The notes under the pieces are model-generated. The model was not told the origin of the DNA. It did no database searches and saw nothing but the letters and a program-made list of their open reading frames with translations. DNA of 64,000 nucleotides from assembly GCF_001650725.1 (NCBI RefSeq), contig NZ_LXVX01000011.1, positions 124,001 through 188,000 of the forward strand, read 5' to 3'. Below are positions 25,888 to 36,568 of this stretch, in pieces. The first letter of the stretch is position 1. Every line of letters starts with the position of its first letter. Source of the stretch: Sphingobium sp. TCM1 (GTDB lineage: Bacteria > Pseudomonadota > Alphaproteobacteria > Sphingomonadales > Sphingomonadaceae). A program made the position numbers and the translations under genes.

Positions 25888-25925
25888 GTCCAAGCGACCC
25901 AATCATAAGAAGGGGAGGAGTAACC

Positions 25926-28139
25926 ATGCGTAAGTTCCACAAGTCCATCCTGGCCATGGCGGGCGTCAGCACGCTCGCCATCACCGCGCCCGCCTTCGCG
26001 CAGGACGCCGCCGCGCCGCAGGAAGCGGCCGAGGAAGCATCGTCGGACATAATCGTGACCGCTCAACGGCGTCAGGAAAAGGTGACGGAGGTTCCCATCT
26101 CCATCACGGTCGCCAGCCAGAAGCAGTTGGAGCGTCAGCAGGTCAACAATCTGAACGACCTGAACCGGGTCGCCCCGGCGCTCGAAATCCAGTCGGCTCC
26201 GGCCCAGAACACGGGCGGCGGCGGCTCGATCCGCGGCATCGGCACGCAGAGCTTCTCGCCCGGCGCTGTCGCTTCAGTCGGCGTCGTCGTCGATCAGGTC
26301 AGCCAGGGCAATGCCAATATCTCTGACCTGTTCGACGTGTCGCGGATCGAAGTGCTGAAGGGGCCGCAAGGAACGCTGTTCGGCCTCACCACGTCGGCCG
26401 GCGTGATCAACATCACCACCAATGCCCCTGATCCGACCCAGTTCAGCGGTCGCGTCCGTACCGAATTGTCGGATGCAGGGACGGCCGGCTCCCAATATGG
26501 CCAGCAGGTTGTCCAGGGCGTTATCAACGTGCCGATCAGCGCGACCAGCGCGTTGCGCGTCTCGGGCATGAGCAACACCCGTCAGGGTGTCAATCGCAAC
26601 GCGGTCACTGGCGACTGGAACGACGTCAATCGCTATGCGCTGCGCGGCCGCTTCCTCTGGAACGCGACCGAAGACCTGACCGTCAACCTGATCGGCGACT
26701 GGTCGAAGAGCACGACTGAAAATAGCGGCGATTTCTTCACCTTCATCTCCAACACGGCGGCAAACACCGCCTTGCTCAACAGCTGCGGCATCACGCCCGG
26801 TGAAGGGAACCAGACCTATTGCCTCGCCAACGGCTATCGTGGCAGCACCAAAGCCTGGGGCGGGTCGGCCCAGGTCGATTATGATGCGGGTCCGCTCACC
26901 CTCACATCCATCACCGCCTACCGCAAGACGGATGTGAATTCGGGCGGCGGCAACATCTATCGCGCCGACGCTCTTGCCTCCCGTTTGACGAGCGGGCCGA
27001 CCGGCACCGACCTGCGCCTGTTCACCCAGGAATTCCGGGCGTCGTCTAACAATAACGACCTGCTCGAATACACCATCGGCGCTTTCTATTCCAATCAGAA
27101 GACGGTGCAGCAGCCCGAGCGCTTCACCATTCGCGTGACGCTGCCCAACGGTGTCACCATCACCCCGGTCAACACGCCGGGCGCACTGAACGAGATCAAG
27201 GACGAGTCCTTGTCGGTCTTTGGCCAGGGCACGCTGCACGCCAGCGACAGCCTGCGGTTGATCCTGGGCGCGCGCTACACCGGCGGCCGCCTCTCGCTCG
27301 ACCGGACCGATGCGGGCACGGGTGCGACCAGCTTTGAAGTGTTGAATGTCGACAAGGTTTCCTGGAAGACCGGCGTGCAATATGACATCGCTCGCGACAT
27401 CATGGCCTATGCCACTGCCGCGCGCGGCTTCAAGGGCGGGCAGATCGCGGTACCGACTGCGCCATTGCTGCCCTATGTCGTGCAGCCGGAAATTCCGATG
27501 TCCTATGAAGCCGGCCTCAAGGCTACGCTGTTCGGCGGCGCGGTGCTGGATGTCAGCCTGTTCTATAGCAAGATCAAGAACTTCCAGGCTCAGGAATGTA
27601 ACGTTAACCCGACGACGGCTCAGCTTGTCTGCGCCCAGACCAACATCGACGGGGTCAAGACGCGCGGTGCGGAAGTCAATCTGTTTGGCCAGATTTCCGA
27701 CCGGCTGTCGATGAACACTGGTTTCATCTACACCAAGGCGACCTATCCGGGTGGCTTTATCGGCAATGACGGCACCGACATCGGCGGCAGCCAGCTGGCT
27801 TATTCGCCGCGCTACAAATTCACCCTGTCGGGCGAATATGAGCAGCCGCTGACCGGCGCCATCAATGGCTTCCTTGCGGTCGACACCATCTGGAAATCGC
27901 GGATCCGCTATCAGAACACGTCGCGTAGCGAGGAAACCTTCCGTCCGCACTGGACGGTGGGTGGCCGCTTGGGCGTCCGCAGCGAGGATGAACGCTATTC
28001 GGCGGGCCTGTTCGTGCGCAACCTGTTCAATGTCCATGAACCGTCGATTTTGCAGAGCAATTTCGGATCGGGTGTCGGCGCCATTTATGGCCCGCAGTCC
28101 TTCCGCCAGGTCGGCCTGCAACTCGACGCGAAATTCTGA
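25926..28139 (+). CDS. TonB-dependent outer-membrane receptor of the aromatic/glycoside locus
   Basis: The 737-residue receptor has a signal peptide (MRKFHKSILAMAGVSTLAIT to AFAQ) and a TonB-box region, DIIVTAQRRQEKVTEVPISI. The plug has SIRGIGTQSFSPG and IEVLKGPQGTLFGLTTSAG, and the barrel ends in QLDAKF. It starts 38 bases after the FAH gene behind AGGGGAGGAG, so it appears to be the last gene of the ring-cleavage operon. A perfect palindrome follows it, then the esterase and glycosidase genes. This position suggests it imports the intact phenolic glycoside or its aglycone. Sphingomonad receptors of this size take many ligands, so the substrate is inferred only from its neighbours. Confidence 0.9.
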   Translation: MRKFHKSILAMAGVSTLAITAPAFAQDAAAPQEAAEEASSDIIVTAQRRQEKVTEVPISITVASQKQLERQQVNNLNDLNRVAPALEIQSAPAQNTGGGGSIRGIGTQSFSPGAVASVGVVVDQVSQGNANISDLFDVSRIEVLKGPQGTLFGLTTSAGVINITTNAPDPTQFSGRVRTELSDAGTAGSQYGQQVVQGVINVPISATSALRVSGMSNTRQGVNRNAVTGDWNDVNRYALRGRFLWNATEDLTVNLIGDWSKSTTENSGDFFTFISNTAANTALLNSCGITPGEGNQTYCLANGYRGSTKAWGGSAQVDYDAGPLTLTSITAYRKTDVNSGGGNIYRADALASRLTSGPTGTDLRLFTQEFRASSNNNDLLEYTIGAFYSNQKTVQQPERFTIRVTLPNGVTITPVNTPGALNEIKDESLSVFGQGTLHASDSLRLILGARYTGGRLSLDRTDAGTGATSFEVLNVDKVSWKTGVQYDIARDIMAYATAARGFKGGQIAVPTAPLLPYVVQPEIPMSYEAGLKATLFGGAVLDVSLFYSKIKNFQAQECNVNPTTAQLVCAQTNIDGVKTRGAEVNLFGQISDRLSMNTGFIYTKATYPGGFIGNDGTDIGGSQLAYSPRYKFTLSGEYEQPLTGAINGFLAVDTIWKSRIRYQNTSRSEETFRPHWTVGGRLGVRSEDERYSAGLFVRNLFNVHEPSILQSNFGSGVGAIYGPQSFRQVGLQLDAKF

Positions 28140-28148
28140 TCGCAATGC

Positions 28149-28180
28149 GGGCAGCATGACGGCCGGCCGTCATGCTGCCC
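28149..28180. terminator. Perfect 32-base palindrome after the TonB receptor gene
   Basis: GGGCAGCATGACGGCC is followed directly by its exact reverse complement and then TTT. It lies nine bases after the receptor stop. It should form a strong hairpin and act as a terminator or processing stop between the ring-cleavage operon and the glycosidase operon. The short T-run means read-through is possible. Confidence 0.7.
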
Positions 28181-28214
28181 TTTCGCTGTCGACCTAGGCG
28201 ATTAGGATGCGGAT

Positions 28215-29063
28215 ATGAATCCAGTCAGACAAGCCATCGCCGCGATGGGCACCGACCTTGGCCCGGACGTCCTGGCGCAATGTCGGGCGCTGTTCGATGC
28301 CGAGCAATCCGCGCTGGTCGAACAGATGCCGGCATCGGTCGCCGACATCGCATACGGGCCGCATGAGCGCCATCGGCTCGACCTCTACCGGCCGCAGGGC
28401 GATGGACACGCGCCCATCCTCGTCTTCGTTCATGGCGGGGGGTTCCTGAAGGGCGACAAGGGCGGCGGCGACGCGTGGCCCAACGCCAATGTCGGCCGCA
28501 TGGCGGCGCAGGCCGGATTTCTGGGCGTCGTCATCAATTACCGGCTGGCGCCGGATCATGTCTGGCCCGCCGGTGCCGAGGATGTCGCGGCCGTGGTCGC
28601 CTGGCTCAAGGGCCGGGCCGCGCAGCATGGCGGCGACGCTGATCGGATCGTGCTGATGGGCACGTCGGCGGGCGCGGTGCATGTCGCGGGCTATCTCAAG
28701 CTGGCCGGGGCGGACGATATTCGCGCCGCGATCCTGCTGTCCGGCCTCTATGGCTATACCCCGCTCGATCAGCGCGACACGCTCTATTATGGCGAAGCGG
28801 CGCTCTATCCCGACCGGATGCCGCTGGAGGCGGTCGCGGCCACCACGCTGCCGCTGTTCCTCGCCTGCGCCGAGTTCGACCCGCCGCGTTTCCAGGCCGA
28901 GTTCCTGGGTCTGATGCAGGACCGGCTTGCCCGTCACGGCGCGATGCCGCGGGCGCTGATCCTCAGCGGCCATAATCACTACACTATGCCCATGCACCTT
29001 GGCACGGCCGACCGGCGGCTCGCCGACGAAATCTGTGCCTTCGTGCGCGACATCACCGCCTGA
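28215..29063 (+). CDS. Alpha/beta hydrolase, hormone-sensitive-lipase type esterase
   Basis: This 282-residue alpha/beta hydrolase has the HSL-family oxyanion motif FVHGGGFLKGD, the nucleophile serine in VLMGTSAGAVHVAGY and a late histidine in SGHNHYTMPMHLG. The acidic residue probably lies in FLACAEFDPPRF. No signal peptide is seen. HSL-type enzymes cleave esters of short acids, and plant phenolic glycosides are often acetylated, malonylated or esterified to phenolic acids. A deacylating role before or after sugar removal would fit. It starts the second half of the locus, 34 bases after the palindrome, and is followed 25 bases later by the GH1 gene. Confidence 0.83.
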   Translation: MNPVRQAIAAMGTDLGPDVLAQCRALFDAEQSALVEQMPASVADIAYGPHERHRLDLYRPQGDGHAPILVFVHGGGFLKGDKGGGDAWPNANVGRMAAQAGFLGVVINYRLAPDHVWPAGAEDVAAVVAWLKGRAAQHGGDADRIVLMGTSAGAVHVAGYLKLAGADDIRAAILLSGLYGYTPLDQRDTLYYGEAALYPDRMPLEAVAATTLPLFLACAEFDPPRFQAEFLGLMQDRLARHGAMPRALILSGHNHYTMPMHLGTADRRLADEICAFVRDITA

Positions 29064-29088
29064 CAATCATAATTGGAGAAACGAAACC

Positions 29089-30393
29089 ATGCTGGACCGC
29101 AGAACCCTTCTGGCCACCGGCGCCGCGTTGATGGCCGCCCCGGCGTTCGCCGCGCGAAAGGCTGCCGATCCTGCCTTTCCCAAGGGCTTCTTCTGGGGAA
29201 CGGCAACCGCGCCGCACCAGATCGAGGGCAATAATATCGCCAGCGACCTGTGGTTCCTGGAAAATCAGCAACCCACCGTCTTCGCCCAGCCATCGGGCGA
29301 TGCCTGCAACAGTTTCCTGATGTGGGAAACCGACCTCGACCTCGCCAAAAATATGGGCCTCAACTGCTATCGCTTCGGCATCGAATGGGCGCGGATCGAA
29401 CCGGAGAAGGGCCTGTTCAGCGAGGCGATGCTCGACCATTACAAGGCGATCGTCGACGGGTGCCGCGCACGCGGCCTGACGCCGATCGTCACCTACAGCC
29501 ATTTCACCGCGCCGCGCTGGTTCAGCGCGCAGGGGGGCTGGACCAACCCGGAAAGCGAACAGCTTTTCGCGCGTTATTGCGACAAGGCGACCCGCGCGCT
29601 GGGGCAGGGGGTCGACCGGGTCATCACTTTCAACGAACCCAATATCCTGCTGTTGCTGAAGTCGATGCTGCCGCGACAGGTGTGGGACATTCAGAAGCTG
29701 ACGCTCGACACCGCGGCCAAGCGCCTTGGCGTCGCCAAGTTCGTCTGCGCCAATGTCGCGGCTTTTGACGATCTGCCCGCGCTGCAAAAGGGGCTGCTGG
29801 CTGCTCACAAGGCGGGTAAGGCCGCGATCAAGGCGGTGCGGCCCGACCTGCCGGTCGGCCTTTCGCTCGCCATGATGGACGACCAGGCCGTGGGCAAGGC
29901 GTCGATCCGCGACCGGATGCGCGGCGAACTATACGGCGAATGGTTGACCGCCGCGAAAGGGGACGATTTCATCGGCGTCCAGAATTACGAACGTGCGCTC
30001 TGGGACGATAAAGGCCGTTTGCCTACGCCGGCCGGATCGACCGTCAACTGGTCGGGCACCGAAGTCTGGGCGGGTTCGCTGGCCGGATCGGTGCGCTATG
30101 CCCATGAAATCACCGGCGTCCCGATCCTGGTGTCGGAACATGGCGTGGGCAGCGATGACGATGCGATCAGAGCGAAATTCATCCCTGAATCCCTGGCCGG
30201 ACTGAAGGCAGCCATGGACGACGGCGTTCCGGTGATCGGCTATTGTCACTGGTCGCTGCTTGACAATTTCGAATGGATTTTCGGCTACAAGCCAAAATTC
30301 GGCCTCCATAGCGTCGATCCCGTCACCTTCGCTCGCACGCCCAAACCGAGCGCCGCCGTCTATGGCGCGATCGCCCGCCGCAACGCGCTGTAA
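29089..30393 (+). CDS. Glycoside hydrolase family 1 beta-glucosidase
   Basis: This 434-residue GH1 enzyme begins with a Tat-like signal (MLDRRTLLATGAALMAAPAFA), so it is probably periplasmic. Catalytic residues are visible: E183 in TFNEPN is the acid/base and E350 in LVSEHGVG the nucleophile. The latter variant (SEHG) differs from the more common TENG. The N-terminal GFFWGTATAPHQIEG is the GH1 signature. GH1 enzymes remove beta-linked glucose and related sugars, often from aryl glycosides. With the GH106 rhamnosidase at the end of the operon it could strip a rhamnosyl-glucose unit from a phenolic aglycone. The start at 29089 is chosen for the signal peptide and the TTGGAGAAAC upstream. Confidence 0.92.
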   Translation: MLDRRTLLATGAALMAAPAFAARKAADPAFPKGFFWGTATAPHQIEGNNIASDLWFLENQQPTVFAQPSGDACNSFLMWETDLDLAKNMGLNCYRFGIEWARIEPEKGLFSEAMLDHYKAIVDGCRARGLTPIVTYSHFTAPRWFSAQGGWTNPESEQLFARYCDKATRALGQGVDRVITFNEPNILLLLKSMLPRQVWDIQKLTLDTAAKRLGVAKFVCANVAAFDDLPALQKGLLAAHKAGKAAIKAVRPDLPVGLSLAMMDDQAVGKASIRDRMRGELYGEWLTAAKGDDFIGVQNYERALWDDKGRLPTPAGSTVNWSGTEVWAGSLAGSVRYAHEITGVPILVSEHGVGSDDDAIRAKFIPESLAGLKAAMDDGVPVIGYCHWSLLDNFEWIFGYKPKFGLHSVDPVTFARTPKPSAAVYGAIARRNAL

Positions 30394-30405
30394 GGAGAGA
30401 AGGCC

Positions 30406-31335
30406 ATGAAGCGCTTGCTGGCCGTCATCGCCTTGGCTGCGGCCGGGCCCGCCATCGCGCAGGACGTACGCATGGAGTCGATTGCTGCGCCCGATCACAA
30501 GGACGCGATCGACCTTTATCCCGGGACACCGGCTCCGGCCGGTGCAGGCGAGCAATGGTCGCGTATGCAGGTGACGCTGGGCAGCAACCGGATCGACAAT
30601 ATCATGGTCCGCAACGTCATCCGCCCCACCATCACGCCATATCTGCCCGCACCGGGCAAGGCGACCGGGGCGGCGGTGATCGTCGCGCCGGGCGGGGCGT
30701 TCCTGTCGCTGTCGATGACGGGCGAGGGCAGCGACGTCGCGCGCTGGCTGGCGGATCATGGGGTTGCCGCCTTCGTACTGAAATATCGGCTGAATGAAAC
30801 GCCACGCGATGACCGCGCTTTTCTGGGCGTGATGGGCGCGCGGTTCGGCGCGGCGGCCAAGGGCGACGTGGTCGAGGAGATCAGGGAACCACGCGCCACG
30901 CAGGACGCACTGGCGGCGCTGGCCCTGGTGCGGGCGCGTTCCGCCGCGTTTCAGGTCGATCCTGCCAGGGTCGGAATGATCGGCTTTTCAGCCGGCGCGA
31001 TGGCGACGCTGCGGGCTGTCCTGGACGGGCGGGGCGCGGCGCGGCCGGCCTTCATGGGCTATATTTACGGGCCGATGGCGCCTTTGTCGGTGCCCGCCGA
31101 CGCGCCGCCTATGTTCGCGGCTATCGCGATGGACGACGGCCTATTCGCGCGACAGAATTTCGGCCTGGTCGAAGCCTGGCGGCAGGCGAAGCGGCCGGTC
31201 GAACTGCACGCCTATGAACGCGGCGACCATGGCTTTGGCGCGGGGAAGCCCGGCACCACGACCATGGGCCTGTTGCCGCAATTCCTGTCGTGGATGAACA
31301 TGCGTGGCCTGCTGGGCGCAAAGGCGGCTCAATGA
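30406..31335 (+). CDS. Secreted alpha/beta hydrolase (esterase)
   Basis: The 309-residue protein has a signal peptide (MKRLLAVIALAAAGPAIAQ). Its alpha/beta-hydrolase core shows VIVAPGGAFLSLSMTGEG as the oxyanion region, the nucleophile in MIGFSAGAMATLRA, a likely aspartate in AAIAMDDGLFA and a histidine in YERGDHGFG. It resembles xylan-esterase/dienelactone-hydrolase-like proteins found in plant-polysaccharide loci of sphingomonads. It begins 12 bases after GH1 behind AAGGAGAGAAGG and overlaps the small membrane-protein gene. As the periplasmic partner of the cytoplasmic-looking esterase at 28215, it may remove acyl groups from incoming glycosides. The ester specificity is unknown. Confidence 0.82.
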   Translation: MKRLLAVIALAAAGPAIAQDVRMESIAAPDHKDAIDLYPGTPAPAGAGEQWSRMQVTLGSNRIDNIMVRNVIRPTITPYLPAPGKATGAAVIVAPGGAFLSLSMTGEGSDVARWLADHGVAAFVLKYRLNETPRDDRAFLGVMGARFGAAAKGDVVEEIREPRATQDALAALALVRARSAAFQVDPARVGMIGFSAGAMATLRAVLDGRGAARPAFMGYIYGPMAPLSVPADAPPMFAAIAMDDGLFARQNFGLVEAWRQAKRPVELHAYERGDHGFGAGKPGTTTMGLLPQFLSWMNMRGLLGAKAAQ

Positions 31336-31772
31336 CGCAAGGCATCTCGATCGGGCGGGAAGCGGCGATCAGCGTCGTCATCAATGGCGTGCTGAGCCTT
31401 GCCTTCTTCCTTGGTGTTTTCGGTTTCGATCCGCGCCCGCTCGGCTGGGATACGCCGGATAATCTGGCGCTCGACTTCGTGCCGCAGAGCATCGCCGTTG
31501 CTCTGATGAGCGCGTTGGTCCCTTCACTGATCGCGCGGCGCAAGCTGGCCAGCGCGCCGGCCCTGCGCGGCGTCCTGCTGCGGGCGGCGCTGTTCGCGCT
31601 GGCCGGTGGCGCGCTCGGCGCGTTGCTGGCCGTTTCGATCGGCGGCCTGGGCTTTGCGCCCATTGCCTGGGGCGCTGCCCTGATTATCAAGATTGCCTAT
31701 GGCGGCGGGCTCGGCGCATTGGTCGCCAGCCTGGCGCTGCGGCGGCTGTTGGCGTCCGCGCGCCCCGTTTGA
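31332..31772 (+). CDS. Small hypothetical membrane protein
   Basis: This 146-residue protein has four hydrophobic segments: AAISVVINGVLSLAFFLGVF, the region around FVPQSIAVALMSALVPSL, LLRAALFALAGGALGALLAV and IIKIAYGGGLGALVASLAL. I do not recognise a family. Its ATG overlaps the esterase stop (ATGA), and the GH106 gene begins 19 bases after it, so it is an integral part of the operon. It could be a permease-like helper or a scaffold for the periplasmic enzymes. Nothing in the sequence decides. Confidence 0.75.
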   Translation: MTQGISIGREAAISVVINGVLSLAFFLGVFGFDPRPLGWDTPDNLALDFVPQSIAVALMSALVPSLIARRKLASAPALRGVLLRAALFALAGGALGALLAVSIGGLGFAPIAWGAALIIKIAYGGGLGALVASLALRRLLASARPV

Positions 31773-31791
31773 ACAAGAGGATCGTTCGTCG

Positions 31792-35130
<3,339 letters not shown>

Positions 35131-35212
35131 TCGCGGGCCAGCCGGGGAAGACATAGGCTCCATCGGGGAACTTCCGGCCCGCCGGCGCGCTGGTGCGGCT
35201 GGAGGTTCGTCC

Positions 35213-36088
35213 ATGGCTGCGCGCGCTTATTGGCAGGGTCAGATCCGTCTGGCGCTGGTGTCCATCCCGGTGGAAATCTATCCTGCCACCAAATCGGGGG
35301 CGGCCGTTTCCTTCCGCCAGATCCATGAACCCAGCGGCAAGCCCATCAAATATGAGAAGGTCGTTTCCGGCGTCGGCCCCGTCGATCCCGACGAAATCCT
35401 CAAGGGCTATGAAGTTTCCAAAGGCAATTATGTGCTGCTGGAGCAGGAGGAAATAGAGGCGGTCAAGATCGAGAGCCGCAAGACGCTGGAACTTGTCCAG
35501 TTTGTCGAGGCGGACGCCATCGACGTCCTTTATTATGAAAAGCCCTATTTCGTCCTCCCCGCCGACGACCTGGCGGAGGAAGCCTATGCCGTACTCCGCG
35601 ACGCCCTGCGCCAGACGCGCAAGGTCGGCCTCGGCCAGCTGTCGGTGCGCGGGCGCGAACAACTTGTCTCCCTGAAACCCTGCGGTCGCGGCCTTGTGCT
35701 TGAGGTGCTGCGCTACGCCGATGAGGTGACGAAGGCGCAGACCTATTTTCGCGGCCTGCCGGACACAGAAGCCGATGCAGACCTGCTCGACCTTGCCACA
35801 ACCATCATCGAAAAGAAGACCGGCCCCTTCAAGCCGGAGGAATTCCACGACCGCTATGTCGATGCGCTTCACCGGCTGATCGACAAGAAGAAAAAGGCGA
35901 AGGGCAGGCGCGTGCTGGAGGACGTCGAGGAGTCGGCCCCATCCCGCGGCGGGAACGTCATCGACCTGATGGCGGCGCTCAAGAAGTCGGTCGGGGAAGG
36001 CAGTCGCGCGGCGCCCGCGAAGAAGGCCGCCGCAGGCAAGAAGGCGCCGGCCAGGCGCCCCGCTGCCGCACGCAAGAAGACCGCCTGA
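35213..36088 (+). CDS. ku: Ku protein, bacterial non-homologous end joining
   Basis: The 291-residue Ku homologue covers the core beta-barrel ring domain from YWQGQIRLALVSIPVEIYPA to about residue 230. It forms a homodimer that encircles DNA ends and recruits LigD. The C-terminal tail (about 265-291) is rich in Lys, Arg, Ala and Pro (AAGKKAPARRPAAARKK), the usual basic extension of bacterial Ku used for DNA contact. The start at 35213 follows GGAGG and matches the family N terminus. It lies 82 bases after the rhamnosidase gene, and only three bases separate it from the MgtC-like gene. Confidence 0.94.
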   Translation: MAARAYWQGQIRLALVSIPVEIYPATKSGAAVSFRQIHEPSGKPIKYEKVVSGVGPVDPDEILKGYEVSKGNYVLLEQEEIEAVKIESRKTLELVQFVEADAIDVLYYEKPYFVLPADDLAEEAYAVLRDALRQTRKVGLGQLSVRGREQLVSLKPCGRGLVLEVLRYADEVTKAQTYFRGLPDTEADADLLDLATTIIEKKTGPFKPEEFHDRYVDALHRLIDKKKKAKGRRVLEDVEESAPSRGGNVIDLMAALKKSVGEGSRAAPAKKAAAGKKAPARRPAAARKKTA

Positions 36089-36091
36089 CCA

Positions 36092-36568
36092 ATGGAACTG
36101 AACCCGGCGATTCCGCTGCATTTTATCGACGGCCCGATATTGCTGCGGCTGGGGGCGGCGGCGTTACTGGGCCTGCTGCTCGGCCTCGACCGTGAATTGC
36201 GGGGGCATCCGGCTGGCTTGCGGACACACGGCATCCTCTGCTTCACCTGTGCGCTCATGACGATCAGCGCCATCGCTCTGCACAAGCAGTTCATGGATGA
36301 AGGCAATATCGACCCGCTTCGCGTGTTCGAGGCTTCCGCCGCCTTCACCGGCATCATCGCCGCCGGCCTCATCGTCTTCAACAAGGGGGAGGTGAAGAAT
36401 ATCACGACCGCCGCCCATATCTGGCTGACCGGCATGACCGGCATCGCCTGCGGCGCGGGACAATGGCCGCTCGTCGTCAGCGCGGCGATCGTGGCCGTCG
36501 TCATGCTGACCCTGCTCGGCTTCGTCGAGCATCGCTGGCTCAAGACCAAGGATGAGGAAGCGGATTGA
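36092..36568 (+). CDS. MgtC/SapB-family membrane protein
   Basis: The 158-residue protein has about four to five hydrophobic helices. The family hallmark is LLLGLDRELRGHPAGLRTHGIL, in which the conserved charged pair sits at the end of a helix, followed by a C-terminal helix near SAAIVAVVMLTLLGFVEHRW. MgtC proteins affect magnesium stress and ATPase activity in pathogens; most environmental members are uncharacterised. It is wedged between ku (three-base gap) and ligD (overlapping TGATG), so it is almost certainly co-transcribed with the repair genes. A link to DNA repair is only positional. Confidence 0.85.
   Translation: MELNPAIPLHFIDGPILLRLGAAALLGLLLGLDRELRGHPAGLRTHGILCFTCALMTISAIALHKQFMDEGNIDPLRVFEASAAFTGIIAAGLIVFNKGEVKNITTAAHIWLTGMTGIACGAGQWPLVVSAAIVAVVMLTLLGFVEHRWLKTKDEEAD

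Noticed and set aside
26274..28157. Long open frame on the minus strand opposite the TonB receptor gene
   Set aside because: It is antisense to a clear receptor, has no domain I recognise, and such frames are expected in GC-rich coding DNA. Similar long antisense frames at 33310-35214, 35869-37710, 17230-19089 and 5042-6196 were dropped for the same reason.
35133..35182. Terminator between the rhamnosidase and ku genes
   Set aside because: GCGGGCC and GGCCCGC pair, but the 36-base loop and missing T-run make a terminator unlikely.
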